From: Loktanella sp. DSM 29012
GTDB lineage: Bacteria > Pseudomonadota > Alphaproteobacteria > Rhodobacterales > Rhodobacteraceae
DNA length: 64,000 nucleotides
Direction of reading: 5' to 3'
NCBI RefSeq assembly: GCF_900110705.1
Contig: NZ_FOEJ01000003.1
Span: forward strand, 425,319-489,318
Position numbers and translations under genes: made by a program. A model generated the notes under the pieces. It saw nothing but the letters and a program-made list of their open reading frames with translations. It was not told the DNA's origin and ran no database searches. Shown here piece after piece: positions 9,487 to 20,140 of this stretch; the stretch's first letter is position 1, and each line of letters starts with the position of its first letter.

Positions 9487-10471
<985 letters not shown>

Positions 10472-10485
<14 letters not shown>

Positions 10486-11512
10486 CAACAGCCCACTGGT
10501 CCGCATCCGCGACCTGCAGATGCATTTTCCGATCTATTCCGGCCTGTTTCGCCGCCAGACGGGTGCGGTCAAGGCCGTCGACGGCGTCAGTTTCGACATT
10601 CAGCGCGGTGAAACCCTGGGTCTGGTCGGTGAATCCGGTTGCGGCAAATCCACCTGTGGGCGCGCCGTGCTGCGCCTGTATGACATCACCGGCGGCACCG
10701 TGGAAATCGACGGCGTCGAAATCAGCCAGACCAGCCAATCCGACCTGCGCGAAATGCGCCCGACCATGCAGATGGTGTTTCAGGACCCGCAGGCATCGCT
10801 GAATCCGCGCATGACGGTCGAGGCGATCATCCGCGAACCGCTGGACGAACACACCAAACTGTCCAAGGACGAAAAGGCCGCCAAGGTGGCCGAACTGATG
10901 GATGCCGTGGGCCTGAACCGCGCCTTTGCGAAACGCTATCCGCACGCCTTTTCAGGCGGTCAGCGGCAGCGCATCGGCATCGCCCGCGCGCTGGCCCTGA
11001 ACCCCAAATTCATCGTCTGCGATGAACCCATCGCCGCCCTCGATGTGTCCATTCAGGCGCAGGTGGTGAACCTGCTGGAGGATCTGCAGGAACAATTCGG
11101 CCTGACCTATCTGTTCATCAGCCACGATCTGTCGATGGTGCGCCATATCGCGAACCGCATCGCGGTCATGTACCTGGGCAAGGTCGTCGAACTGGCCCCG
11201 CGCGGGCCGCTTTATGACGTGCCGCTGCATCCCTATACCCGCGCGCTACTGTCCGCTGTCCCCGAACCCGATCCGTCCAAGGCACAGACCCGCCAGCGTG
11301 TCGTGCTGCAAGGTGACGTGCCGTCCCCTGCAAAACCGCCACAGGGTTGCAATTTCTGTACCCGATGCCCTGCCGTCATGGACGTGTGCAAGCGCATCGA
11401 CCCGACTTTTCAAGAGGTGGAACCAGGCCGTTTCGTGGCCTGCCACCTCTATGAAAACCACGCCTCAGAGACCGAAAAGGCCGAGGCACATGCAAAGCAA
11501 CAAGGGAGTTAA
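10472..11512 (+). CDS. dppF: Oligopeptide/dipeptide ABC transporter ATP-binding protein (DppF/OppF)
   Basis: Second ATPase of the peptide importer. Walker A GESGCGKST, signature FSGGQRQRIGIARALAL, Walker B FIVCDEPIAALDV, H-loop FISHDLSMV, and the C-terminal cysteine motif CNFCTRCPAVMDVC. Three in-frame ATGs (10466, 10472, 10475) are possible; AAGGA at 10462-10466 best serves 10472 or 10475. All overlap the end of dppD, so translation is coupled. 346 residues. Ends three bases before the binding-protein gene. Confidence 0.94.
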
Positions 11513-11515
11513 CGC

Positions 11516-13240
11516 ATGAAAATGAAGACAATTCTGCTGGGCGCGATTGCGACCATGGGCACAGCGCCCATGGTGCATGCAGATGCCCACGAGGGTGACC
11601 GTGGCCGCGACGGCCAGGTCAACATCATCTATTGGCAGGCGCCATCCATCATGAACCCGTTCCTGTCGGGCGGCACCAAGGACGTCGAGGCCGCATCGCT
11701 GGTTCTCGAACCCCTGATGCGGTTCAACGAGACGGGCGAAATCGTGCCCTGGCTGGTGGACGAGGTCCCGACGGTCGAAAACGGTGGCGTGGCCGAGGAC
11801 CTGACCTCGATCACCTACAAGATCACCGAAGGCATCACATGGTCGGACGGCACGCCGTTCACCTCTGCCGACGTGGCATTCACCTATGAATACTGCACCG
11901 CAGAAGGCGGCGGTTGCGCACAGGCCACCAAATTCGACGGCATCACCAGCGTCGAAACCCCCGATGACCTGACGGTCATCGTGAACTTTTCCTCAGCGAC
12001 GCCCTACCCCTATTCGGCGTTCAACGGCGCAGAAAGCCCGATCATCCAGGCCGCCCAATTCGCCGATTGCCTGGGGCCAAAGGCACCGGAATGTACCGAT
12101 CAGAACTTTATGCCCATCGGCACAGGCCCGTTCGTCGTGACGGATTTCCGCACCAACGACGTGATCCAGTTCGAGGCGAACCCGAACTACCGTGATGCGA
12201 ACAAGCCCGCGTTCCAAACGGTCACGCTCAAGGGTGGCGGCGATGCAACCGCCGCTGGCCGCGCCGTCATGGAAACCGGCGAATTCGACTACGCCTGGAA
12301 CCTGCAACTGGCGCCCGACGTGATTGCCCAGATGCAAGAAGGCGGTCAGGGCGTGCCTGTCGCCGGTTTCGGCACGCTGGTTGAACGCATCATGCTGAAC
12401 AACACCAACCCCGACCCGTCCCTGTCCGACGCCGAACGTTCGGTCATCCGTCCGCACCCGTTCCTGGGCGATCCGGCCGTGTTCAACGCGCTGTCCATGG
12501 CGATCGACCGTCCGCTGCTGGTCGAGGTCGGCTATGGTCAGGCCGGTCGCGTGACCTGCAACTGGGTGCCGGCACCCGACCTTTACGCCTCTGACTCCAT
12601 GACCTGCGACACGCAGGACATCGAAGGCGCCAAGGCCATGCTTGAAGAGGCAGGCTATGTCGACACCGACGGTGACGGCGTGCGCGAAACCCCCGATGGC
12701 GTGCCGATGGCGATGTTGTTCCAGTCCTCGACCAACGCTGTCCGTCAGGACTTTCAGGCGCTGATCAAGGATTGGTGGGAACAGATCGGCCTGTCGGTCG
12801 AACTGCGCAACATCGACAGCTCTGTCTTCTTTGGTGGTGATCCGGGTTCGCCCGATACCTTCCAGAAATTCATGGCTGACGTGCAGATGTACGCCAACAA
12901 CTTCCCCGGCACCGACCCGCAGGCCTATCTGGGCAACGGCAAGTGCGACGCGGCCCCCACACCTGACACACAGTGGCAGGGTGAGAACATCAGCCGTTTC
13001 TGCATGGAAGAATACGACGCCCTGCACGCAGAACTGACCCAGACCGCCGACCTCAACGAGCGTGGCCGCATCGCCCGCGAACTCAACGACATGGCGGTCC
13101 AGAACGGGATGATGATTCCGCTGGTGGATCGCGGTCGTCTGTCCGCCCATGCCAACAGCCTTGGCGGTGTGGTTCTGAACACATGGGATTCGGAACTGTG
13201 GAACGTTGCTGACTGGTATCGTACCGGCGACAACCGCTGA
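11516..13240 (+). CDS. Peptide ABC transporter periplasmic substrate-binding protein (SBP family 5)
   Basis: Captures the substrate in the periplasm. A signal peptide (MKMKTILLGAIATMGTAPMVHADA) is followed by the family 5 body: VLEPLMRFNETGEIVPWLVDE, ITWSDGTPFTSADVAFTYEYC and the closing LWNVADWYR. 574 residues, in the range for Opp/Dpp-type proteins. AAGGGAG stands just before the ATG. Family 5 proteins bind peptides but also nickel, glycosides and opines, so peptide specificity is inferred from the neighbouring ATPases. A strong hairpin follows the gene at 13252-13274 and probably sets a higher mRNA level for this protein than for the permeases. Confidence 0.93.
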   Translation: MKMKTILLGAIATMGTAPMVHADAHEGDRGRDGQVNIIYWQAPSIMNPFLSGGTKDVEAASLVLEPLMRFNETGEIVPWLVDEVPTVENGGVAEDLTSITYKITEGITWSDGTPFTSADVAFTYEYCTAEGGGCAQATKFDGITSVETPDDLTVIVNFSSATPYPYSAFNGAESPIIQAAQFADCLGPKAPECTDQNFMPIGTGPFVVTDFRTNDVIQFEANPNYRDANKPAFQTVTLKGGGDATAAGRAVMETGEFDYAWNLQLAPDVIAQMQEGGQGVPVAGFGTLVERIMLNNTNPDPSLSDAERSVIRPHPFLGDPAVFNALSMAIDRPLLVEVGYGQAGRVTCNWVPAPDLYASDSMTCDTQDIEGAKAMLEEAGYVDTDGDGVRETPDGVPMAMLFQSSTNAVRQDFQALIKDWWEQIGLSVELRNIDSSVFFGGDPGSPDTFQKFMADVQMYANNFPGTDPQAYLGNGKCDAAPTPDTQWQGENISRFCMEEYDALHAELTQTADLNERGRIARELNDMAVQNGMMIPLVDRGRLSAHANSLGGVVLNTWDSELWNVADWYRTGDNR

Positions 13241-13251
13241 ACCTGACAACC

Positions 13252-13274
13252 GGGCGGGCCGCACTGGCCCGCCC
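13252..13274 (+). terminator. Stem-loop between binding protein and permease genes
   Basis: Perfect stem GGGCGGGCC-gcact-GGCCCGCCC with a five-base loop, 12 bases after the binding-protein stop. No T run follows, so it should act as an mRNA stabiliser or partial terminator and not as a full stop. The permease gene starts 40 bases downstream. Confidence 0.6.
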
Positions 13275-13313
13275 ACACTGACACGTAGACACTTAGCCAA
13301 GGCGTTTGACATC

Positions 13314-14321
13314 ATGCTGACCTACACCTTCCGCAGGTTACTGATATCCATTCCGACGCTTTTGCTGATCGCCTTCGTGATCTTCATGCTGCTGGAACTC
13401 GCCCCCGGTGACCCGATGGCATCCATGCCGCTGACGATCCCGGCCGAGGTCAAACAGCAAATGCGCGAGGCGCTGGGGCTGGGCGAACCCTGGTGGGTCC
13501 GCTTTCCGCTGTGGCTGAAACAGTTTTTCATCGTCGAACCCGCCTATTGGATCGACAGCGCATTCGGCACGTCTCTGGCAGACGGTCAGCAACGCATCAT
13601 CAGTTTCCAGTCGCGCAGCCCCGTGTTCGACACCATCGCACAGCGCCTGCCGCAGACGCTGTGGGTCGTCGGCATGTCCTATGTGGTGGGCGTGCTGATC
13701 GCCCTGCCCGTCGGCATCATCAGCGCCTACCGGCAGTATTCGGTGTTCGATCAGGCCGGCACATTCGTGTCGATGATCGGCTTTTCCGTGCCGCCGTTCT
13801 TTTCGGGCGTGCTGCTGATCGTGATCTTTTCCGTATCACTTGGCTGGCTACCGTCGATATATGACACCACCCATCAGGTCCGCGACTGGGACAGTTTCGT
13901 GTTCCAGCTGCGCCAGATGGTGATGCCGGTCATGGTGCTGGCGCTGCAAACCACCGCCCAGATCAGCCGCTACATGCGCGCGGCGATGCTCGACAACCTT
14001 GGCCAGGACTACGTCCGCACCGCTCGCGCCAAGGGCCTGAGCGAGAGCGTCGTCGTCCTGCGCCACGTGCTGCGCAATTCCATGATCCCCGTGATCACCG
14101 TGATCGCACTGGGGATCCCCAGCATCTTTGGTGGGGCGATCATCACCGAACAGATTTTCAAGGTGAACGGTCTGGGCCAGCTGCTGATTATCGCCCTGCA
14201 GGGCAACGATATCCCGATGGTCATGACGCTGACGTTCCTGTTCGCGGTGCTGATCGTCATGTTCAACCTGATTGCCGACGTGCTGTACGGCGTTTTTGAT
14301 CCAAGGATCCGCTATGACTGA
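13314..14321 (+). CDS. dppB: Peptide ABC transporter permease (DppB/OppB)
   Basis: Inner-membrane subunit of the peptide importer. N-terminus MLTYTFRRLLISIPTLLLIAFVIFMLLELAPGDP is typical of DppB, and the EAA loop that docks the ATPases is visible as DYVRTARAKGLSESVVVLRHVLRNS. Six membrane segments can be seen by eye. Start is the ATG at 13314; the open frame extends upstream through the intergenic hairpin but that part is not protein-like. 335 residues. Its 3' end overlaps dppC by eight bases. Confidence 0.94.
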   Translation: MLTYTFRRLLISIPTLLLIAFVIFMLLELAPGDPMASMPLTIPAEVKQQMREALGLGEPWWVRFPLWLKQFFIVEPAYWIDSAFGTSLADGQQRIISFQSRSPVFDTIAQRLPQTLWVVGMSYVVGVLIALPVGIISAYRQYSVFDQAGTFVSMIGFSVPPFFSGVLLIVIFSVSLGWLPSIYDTTHQVRDWDSFVFQLRQMVMPVMVLALQTTAQISRYMRAAMLDNLGQDYVRTARAKGLSESVVVLRHVLRNSMIPVITVIALGIPSIFGGAIITEQIFKVNGLGQLLIIALQGNDIPMVMTLTFLFAVLIVMFNLIADVLYGVFDPRIRYD

Positions 14322-15288
14322 TCGCACAGCCAACCCCGCATTGCCCGCAGGCGACCCGACCCCCGTGGCCCCGGTCAAGGACCGCAACCAATGGTGGGAC
14401 GTCTGGGACCAGTTTCGCAGTCACAAAGGGGCAATGGCGGGCCTGATCTTCTTGCTGGGCATCACGCTGTTCTGCCTGATCGGTCCGTGGCTGTGGGGTC
14501 TGGACCCGGCCAAGCTGGATATCCGCAACAAGGATCTGCGCCCGATCATCAACGCGCTGTGGGGGGCGGAAAACGTGTCTTGGGCGCATCCCTTCGGCAC
14601 TGACAACCTGGGCCGGGACATCATGGCGCAGACCATGCAGGGCGGGCGTATTTCTCTTGCGGTGGGCTGGACCGCGATGATCCTTGCGATCCTGATCGGC
14701 ACCTTCGTCGGTGTGATCGCAGGCTATTTCCCGCGCCTCGACGGCGTGCTGATGCGCCTGACCGACCTGTTCCTCGCCCTGCCGCTGCTGCCATTGCTCC
14801 TTGTGATGATGCTGCTGTTCCGCGATCCGCTACGTGCCGCCTTTGGCCCCGAACAAGGCATCTTTATCCTGATCGTCATCGGCATCGGCATCACAAGCTG
14901 GATGCAGACCGCCCGCATCGTGCGCGGCGACGTGCTGGCGCTGAAGGAACGCGAATACGTCCTCGCCGCCCGGTCCATCGGCACACCCAGCCGTCGCGTC
15001 ATCACCCGCCACTTGCTGCCCAACGTGCTGTCACCCATCATGGTCAGCGCCACGCTGGGCCTCGCCACTGCGATCATCACCGAATCCGCGATCTCGTTTC
15101 TTGGCCTCGGGTTTCCGCCGGATTACCCGACATGGGGCAAACTGCTGGCCGACGCGGTGCCGCGCATGGTCAGTTTCCCCGAACGTGTGGTCTGGCCCGG
15201 CCTCGCGATCTCACTCACCGTGCTGGCGGTAAACTATATCGGCGACGGGTTACGTGACGCCCTCGATCCACGCATTCGCGGCCTGTAG
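14314..15288 (+). CDS. dppC: Peptide ABC transporter permease (DppC/OppC)
   Basis: Second permease of the importer. A cytoplasmic lead (MTDRTANPALPAGDPTPV) precedes the first membrane helix KGAMAGLIFLLGITLFCLIG, then HPFGTDNLGRDIMAQTMQGGRISL, the DppC signature, and the EAA loop EYVLAARSIGTPSRRVITRHLLPN. 324 residues, normal. It overlaps dppB by eight bases and ends the operon; the MATE exporter follows after 51 bases with its own ribosome site, so it may or may not be in the same transcript. Confidence 0.94.
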   Translation: MTDRTANPALPAGDPTPVAPVKDRNQWWDVWDQFRSHKGAMAGLIFLLGITLFCLIGPWLWGLDPAKLDIRNKDLRPIINALWGAENVSWAHPFGTDNLGRDIMAQTMQGGRISLAVGWTAMILAILIGTFVGVIAGYFPRLDGVLMRLTDLFLALPLLPLLLVMMLLFRDPLRAAFGPEQGIFILIVIGIGITSWMQTARIVRGDVLALKEREYVLAARSIGTPSRRVITRHLLPNVLSPIMVSATLGLATAIITESAISFLGLGFPPDYPTWGKLLADAVPRMVSFPERVVWPGLAISLTVLAVNYIGDGLRDALDPRIRGL

Positions 15289-15339
15289 GGAACCGATCGT
15301 CGTCCGGGCGCATTGGGTCCGAACGTCAAAGGACCCCTC

Positions 15340-16692
15340 ATGAGCGCTGATGATACCGATCTGACACAGGGGCCTGTCTGGCGCGCCCTCGCCCGCCTGT
15401 CCGGCCCGATGGTCATCGGTATCCTCGCCGTCCTGTCCGTCGGCCTTGCCGACGCCTATTTCTTAGGTAAGCTGGGGGGCGCACCACTCGCCGCCGTCGG
15501 CTTCATCTATCCGATCACAGCGGCGATCACATCTCTGTCCATCGGCCTCAGCGCCGGGGCCAACGCCACCGTCAGCCAGACGCTGGGCTCTGATGACACC
15601 GACCGTGACCCGACGCGCATCGGCCTGCACACGGTCGGGCTGGGGCTGATCATGTCCCTGTTTATCGCGGGTGCCTTCTATCTGACCTATCCCTACCTCT
15701 TTGCCGCACTTGGCGCACAGGACGACGTGCAGACAGAAATCGCGGCATTCATGCCCTATTGGTGCCTGTCGTTTCCGCCGCTGGTCATCACGATGCAGAT
15801 CAACGCGTTGATCCGCGCCCACGGCAGTTCCGTTGCCCCCGCCGTCCTGATGTCGGCCGAGGCGGTCCTGAATATCATCCTGACGCCGCTCTTCGTCTTT
15901 ACATTCGATATGGGCACGGCGGGTGCCGCCCTTGGCACGTTCGTCGCACGGATGGTCATCTGTGCAGTCGCAATTGCCTATGCAGGCCGGCAAAACATCC
16001 TGATCTGGTGCGAAAACGTGACCCAGGACCTGATGTGGTCAACAAAAGAATTGTTCCGTGTCGGTGGGCCCGCGGCCTTTTCCAACGCCATCAATCCGGC
16101 AGGTATGGCCGCCGTCACCGCCGCCGTGGCGACCGTTGGCACCGATGCCGTGGGCGGCTTTGGCGCGGCGACCCGCGTGCAGCAAATCGCACTGGTGCCG
16201 ATGCTGGCGCTGTCGTCCGGAATCGGTCCTGTCGTAGGCCAGAACTGGGGCGCCGGACAAAAGGACCGCGCAGCCAAGGGGCTTCAGGCAGCCTTGGCGT
16301 TCTGCATCGCATATGGCGTTCTGGTGGGACTGATCCTTTTTGTCTTTGCGCAACCCTTTGCAAGCTGGCTGACCTCTGGCGGCGGCGCTGCAGATTACGC
16401 GGTCACCTATATGAAAATCGTGGGCTGGTCGCTGTTCGGCTACGGTTTCGTCGTGGTCATCAATGCTGCGATGAATGCGCGGTCAAAGGCGGGTTGGTCC
16501 ATGACCCTGTCGCTGGGACGTATTTTTGCCCTGTATCTGCCGCTGGCATGGCTGGGCGTCAGCGTATTGGACTTTACCGGGATCACGCTGGCCGCAGTCA
16601 CCGCCAATGTCGCCGCAGCCGCCGTCGGTCTGGTCTTTGCATGGAAGGTCGGTCTGTTTCGCGCGGGCCACCTGCGCGCGACATTCGTCTGA
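15340..16692 (+). CDS. MATE family efflux transporter
   Basis: Cation-coupled exporter of the multidrug and toxin extrusion family with about twelve membrane helices and two related halves. Family features: WRALARLSGPMVIGILAVLSVGLADAYFLGKLG at the start, an N-half GFIYPITAAITSLSIGLSAG and the matching C-half GFGAATRVQQIALVPMLALS and GPVVGQNWGAGQ. The ATG at 15340 is preceded by AAAGGA; nine upstream in-frame residues are less likely. 450 residues. Substrate unknown. Convergent with the DUF3422 gene; a tandem hairpin pair lies between them. Confidence 0.92.
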   Translation: MSADDTDLTQGPVWRALARLSGPMVIGILAVLSVGLADAYFLGKLGGAPLAAVGFIYPITAAITSLSIGLSAGANATVSQTLGSDDTDRDPTRIGLHTVGLGLIMSLFIAGAFYLTYPYLFAALGAQDDVQTEIAAFMPYWCLSFPPLVITMQINALIRAHGSSVAPAVLMSAEAVLNIILTPLFVFTFDMGTAGAALGTFVARMVICAVAIAYAGRQNILIWCENVTQDLMWSTKELFRVGGPAAFSNAINPAGMAAVTAAVATVGTDAVGGFGAATRVQQIALVPMLALSSGIGPVVGQNWGAGQKDRAAKGLQAALAFCIAYGVLVGLILFVFAQPFASWLTSGGGAADYAVTYMKIVGWSLFGYGFVVVINAAMNARSKAGWSMTLSLGRIFALYLPLAWLGVSVLDFTGITLAAVTANVAAAAVGLVFAWKVGLFRAGHLRATFV

Positions 16693-16696
16693 CGCC

Positions 16697-16746
16697 CCAA
16701 TTTTTCGCGAAAAATTGGACGCGCCCGAATTTTCGCGAAAATTCGG
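16697..16746. repeat. Tandem palindrome pair with TTTTCGCGAAAA core, copy 1 (bidirectional terminator)
   Basis: Two 22-base perfect palindromes, 16697-16718 (arms CCAATTTTT/AAAAATTGG) and 16725-16746 (arms CCGAATTTT/AAAATTCGG), both centred on CGCG and separated by six bases. They fill the gap between two convergent genes, and each arm supplies T residues on both strands. A second pair with the same layout is at 25419-25468. Confidence 0.75.
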
Positions 16747-18027
16747 CTACTCCAGATGCCGGCGCAGGCGCTTGACCATGAACCAGACCGCCAGCAGCAC
16801 CAGTGGCGTCACCATGGCGGCCATTGTCGTCTTGCTGACGTCCAGCATGTCCTCCAGCGGTCCCGTCATATAAAGCACGAGGCTGACCGCGTAATAGCTG
16901 ATTGCCACCGTCGACAACCCTTCGACCGTTTTCTGCAACCGCAACTGCATGTCGGACCGGGCATCCATGCTGCGCAGCAGATCGCGGTTCTGCGCCGACC
17001 GGTCGACATCCACCCGCGTGCGCAACAGGTCCCCTGCCCGCAAGGCACGATCACTCATCGCCTTGAGCCGCGCCTCAGTCGATTTGACCGTGCGCATCGC
17101 GGGGTCAAACCGCCGCATCATGAATTCACCGAATGTCTGGCGCCCGGCGTAGCGCGTTTCGCGCAGCACCTCGATCCGCTGGTTCACGATGGTCTCATAG
17201 GCCCCCGTTGCACCGAACCGAAACGCCGATTGCGCAACGATGTTCTCCAGCTCTGACGACACCCGCAGCAGGTCGTGCAGCAGTTCGGCCGGTTCGGTCA
17301 CCGTGCCGCACATCTGTTCCAGCAGATTGGTCAGACGGGCGTCGATCTGCGCCATATCGGCCCCCAGGTCACGCGCCCGCGTGAGGCCCAGCATCGACAT
17401 CGCCTTGTAGGTCTCGATCTCGCACAACCGCTGTACCACGCGCCCCGTGCGCCGCTCTCCGGCGGCGGGCCGCGCAAAGATGGCAAACCGCATATGCCCT
17501 GCCTCGTCGATCCTGAAATCGGATGCGATGATCAGCTCTCCGTCCAGCACGCGGCTGATGGCCAGGCTTTCCGGCACGAACCAGGTGTCGATCTTGTCGG
17601 TGATGCCGTCGTCGTCCTCTGACAGTTCGATCCGGATCAGGGCCGATGTGATGCGGACCCCCGGTGCCTTGGCCAGCCAGCTTTCGGGAAACATGCCAAA
17701 GGTGGACCCGTCAAAGGGCCGCTCTGCCGTGCCCGCACCAAAGAGGGTAAAAGTCACGAATTCCGTGTGGCTTTCCCATTTCAGCAGATGCTTGCCCAGA
17801 TAGCCGGAATAATGCGTGGCCCCCGGCTGCGGATGCTGCGCGCCGTGGCGGTCCAGCAGCTCGATCAGATGCGCCCGATCCGCATCGCGGTCGCGGCCTG
17901 CGGCGTTTTCCGCCGGCTTGATTGCCAGAAAGGCCGCACGCGACGGGGCCTGCACCGCCGGAAATGGGCGGGCGTGCAATTCATTGGCCATCGCATATCG
18001 CAGCGGGTGGTCGGCAATCGGCGGCAT
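16747..18027 (-). CDS. DUF3422 family membrane-associated protein
   Basis: Matches the uncharacterised DUF3422 family by its opening HPLRYAMANELHARPFPAV and by ATHYSGYLGKHLLKWESHTEFVTFTLF. 426 residues. A mostly soluble, helix-rich body is followed by two hydrophobic segments close to the C-terminus (STVAISYYAVSLVLYMTGPLE and TMAAMVTPLVLLAVWFMV), a layout like CorA-type channels, though no GMN signature is seen. The function is not known. It has its own upstream region (18028-18115) with no recognised operator. Confidence 0.85.
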   Translation of the reverse strand: MPPIADHPLRYAMANELHARPFPAVQAPSRAAFLAIKPAENAAGRDRDADRAHLIELLDRHGAQHPQPGATHYSGYLGKHLLKWESHTEFVTFTLFGAGTAERPFDGSTFGMFPESWLAKAPGVRITSALIRIELSEDDDGITDKIDTWFVPESLAISRVLDGELIIASDFRIDEAGHMRFAIFARPAAGERRTGRVVQRLCEIETYKAMSMLGLTRARDLGADMAQIDARLTNLLEQMCGTVTEPAELLHDLLRVSSELENIVAQSAFRFGATGAYETIVNQRIEVLRETRYAGRQTFGEFMMRRFDPAMRTVKSTEARLKAMSDRALRAGDLLRTRVDVDRSAQNRDLLRSMDARSDMQLRLQKTVEGLSTVAISYYAVSLVLYMTGPLEDMLDVSKTTMAAMVTPLVLLAVWFMVKRLRRHLE

Positions 18028-18115
18028 CGGTGATCCACTTCGAAACTGTTGTGGATCAACCTAGCGGTGTCCGCCCTTGGGTAAAGCGATAAAATGCCTG
18101 TAGAAGAACGACTTA

Positions 18116-18144
18116 GCGGCGCACGACTGTATACCGTGCGCCGC
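18116..18144 (-). terminator. Hairpin after the ornithine decarboxylase gene
   Basis: Perfect ten-base stem GCGGCGCACG/CGTGCGCCGC with a nine-base loop, 28 bases past the decarboxylase stop on the minus strand. No clear T run follows, so termination may be only partly Rho-independent. Confidence 0.55.
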
Positions 18145-18172
18145 CATCACCATCGCGGTTCTGTGAAAACCC

Positions 18173-19339
18173 TTAGATCACAACCACATCCAGCGGCGGA
18201 AAGCCGTTGAACGACACGCTGGAATAGGTCGAGGTGTAGGCCCCGGTGTTGCGGATCAGCACCCGGTCACCGCTGGTCAGGGTCAGCGGCAGTTGCATCG
18301 GGCGCTTTTCGTACAGGACGTCGGCACTATCACAGGACGGGCCTGCCACGATGCAGGGGCCTGTAGCATCACCATCGCGGTCGGTCTCGAACTGATAGCG
18401 GATCGCCTCGCCCTCGGTTTCGGCCAGCCCCGAGAACCGGCCGATCGACAGATAGACCCAGCGGTGCACGTCACGGTCGGATTTACGGCTGACCAGCATC
18501 ACCTCGGTTACGATGACACCGGCTTCGGCCACCATGCCACGACCGGGTTCGGCCATGATCTGGGGAATATCGCCAAAGGTTTCAGTGACCAGCGCGATCA
18601 CGCGGGCGGCGTAATCCGTCGGCGTGTCGATCGCCTCGCCGTAGAACGCGGGAAATCCGCCACCGATGTTCAGCAAGGTCAGGTCGTGCCCTGCGTCCTT
18701 GGCGCGTTTCCAGATGAAAGACAGCTGGTCCAGGGTGGGTTTCCACATTTCGGCCCGGCGGGTTTGCGACCCGACGTGGAACGACAGACCCACGGGCGAC
18801 AGGCCCACCGATTTGGCGTAATCCAGCATGTCCAGCGCCATGTCGCTGTCGCAGCCGAACTTGCGCGTCAGCGGCCAGTCCGCCTCTGATGTTTCGACGA
18901 TCAGGCGGATGTAGACCCGCGCGCCGGGTGCGTTGGCGGCGATCTTGTCCAGCTCTTCGGGGGCATCGGCGGCAAACAGGGTAATGCCAGCGGCATGCGC
19001 CCAGGCAATGTCAGACGCCCGTTTGATCGTGTTGCCAAAACTGATGATGTCCGGGCTGGCCCCTGCATCCAGACACATCTGGATTTCGCCCTTGGACGCG
19101 GCATCGAAATGGGATCCCAGATCGGTCAGGCGTTTCAGGATTTCCGGTGCAGGGTTCGCCTTGACCGCATAATGGATGTCGGCGTGGCCCAGACCCGCCT
19201 TGAGCGCGCGGTACTGTTCCTCGACCCGGTCAACATCGATGACCAGTGTCGGTTTGTCGAAATCCTGTGATGCGACCCATGTATCAAGCTTGGGTGTCGG
19301 CACGCGTGTGGGCGCAGCAGCGCCAGCAAATGCATTCAT
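18173..19339 (-). CDS. Ornithine decarboxylase-type PLP enzyme (alanine racemase fold)
   Basis: Decarboxylates ornithine to putrescine, the entry to polyamines. Fold type III motifs are visible: the PLP lysine in HYAVKANPAPEI (about residue 60), the HVGSQ segment, the glycine-rich phosphate loop LLNIGGGFPAFYG, AEPGRGMVAEAG, and GPSCDSADVLYEK with the active-site Cys-Asp of eukaryotic-type ODC. 388 residues. ATG 19339 is preferred to 19345 because GGAG sits six bases before it and touches the other. Lysine/ornithine bifunctional activity is possible in this group. A conserved-looking leader lies upstream (see 19346-19551). Confidence 0.9.
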   Translation of the reverse strand: MNAFAGAAAPTRVPTPKLDTWVASQDFDKPTLVIDVDRVEEQYRALKAGLGHADIHYAVKANPAPEILKRLTDLGSHFDAASKGEIQMCLDAGASPDIISFGNTIKRASDIAWAHAAGITLFAADAPEELDKIAANAPGARVYIRLIVETSEADWPLTRKFGCDSDMALDMLDYAKSVGLSPVGLSFHVGSQTRRAEMWKPTLDQLSFIWKRAKDAGHDLTLLNIGGGFPAFYGEAIDTPTDYAARVIALVTETFGDIPQIMAEPGRGMVAEAGVIVTEVMLVSRKSDRDVHRWVYLSIGRFSGLAETEGEAIRYQFETDRDGDATGPCIVAGPSCDSADVLYEKRPMQLPLTLTSGDRVLIRNTGAYTSTYSSVSFNGFPPLDVVVI

Positions 19340-19345
19340 GGTCAT

Positions 19346-19551
19346 CTCCAGTAGACCCGGCCATTGGATGGGTTAACCCACCCGAGACCGCTCAGTTCCA
19401 AGGGAGACGTTACCGTCGCTACAGGGGTCATGCAAACCGACCCGGATGCGCGTGCGTTGGCGTCTGTCAGGCGCATGTGAGGCATTCGCCCTGTCCGATC
19501 AAGCGGATTTTTCGTGCAACCGCATTTATTTTGCACCCCTGCCGTCAGCAC
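19346..19551 (-). promoter_or_regulatory. Candidate structured leader of the ornithine decarboxylase gene (speF-motif-like position)
   Basis: About 200 bases precede the decarboxylase. Next to the ribosome site the palindrome TGGGTTAACCCA (19369-19380) extends with wobble pairs into a nine-pair hairpin, and a GGAG box lies between it and the start. An open frame starting at 19551 runs through the leader and stops at 19342, overlapping the first decarboxylase ATG as ATGA. Alphaproteobacterial ODC genes are known to carry a conserved RNA called the speF motif at this position; membership here is inferred from location only. Confidence 0.4.
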
Positions 19552-19565
19552 GCTAGGACAGTGAA

Positions 19566-20114
19566 ATGTCTGATCTGATCCTGCTGAACAAACCCTTTGA
19601 CGTGCTGTCGCAATTCACCGATGCGCGCAGCCCGACCCCGCGCCGCACACTGTCTGATTTCGGTTTGCCATCAGGGGTTTACCCTGCGGGACGCCTTGAC
19701 CGTGACAGCGAAGGGCTGCTGCTGCTGACCAGTGACGGCAGGGTGCAGGCCCGCATCGCGGACCCCCGGTTCAAGGCCCCCAAAACCTACCTCGTACAGG
19801 TCGAAGGCGACCCCACCGATGCCGCACTCGCCCCGCTGCGCACGGGTGTCACACTCAAGGACGGGCCGACCCGTCCGGCACAGGTGCGACGCATCCCCGC
19901 ACCGGACCTGTGGGACCGCGATCCACCGGTCCGGTTCCGCAAAACCGTGCCGGATTGCTGGCTGGAAATCATCCTGACCGAAGGGCGAAATCGTCAGGTA
20001 CGCCGCATGACGGCGCATGTGGGGTTTCCCACACTCCGGCTGGTGCGCTGGCAAATCGGTGACTGGTGCGTTGCGGACCTGGCCCCAGGTGAATGGGCAG
20101 CGGCGAAGAGCTGA
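19566..20114 (+). CDS. rluE: 23S rRNA pseudouridine synthase, RluE-like (RsuA/RluB/E/F family)
   Basis: Isomerises uridine in ribosomal RNA. The catalytic aspartate lies in [14 protein letters not shown] (Asp45), with the opening [16 protein letters not shown] and the closing [29 protein letters not shown] of the family. No N-terminal S4 domain is present, which at 182 residues fits RluE (U2457 in E. coli) better than RsuA, RluB or RluF. The start ATG at 19566 lies 15 bases from the end of the divergent leader. Assignment to the exact uridine is by length and domain pattern. Confidence 0.87.
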   Translation: MSDLILLNKPFDVLSQFTDARSPTPRRTLSDFGLPSGVYPAGRLDRDSEGLLLLTSDGRVQARIADPRFKAPKTYLVQVEGDPTDAALAPLRTGVTLKDGPTRPAQVRRIPAPDLWDRDPPVRFRKTVPDCWLEIILTEGRNRQVRRMTAHVGFPTLRLVRWQIGDWCVADLAPGEWAAAKS

Positions 20115-20140
20115 TCCCGTGCAGCGAGGCTCTGAAACTA

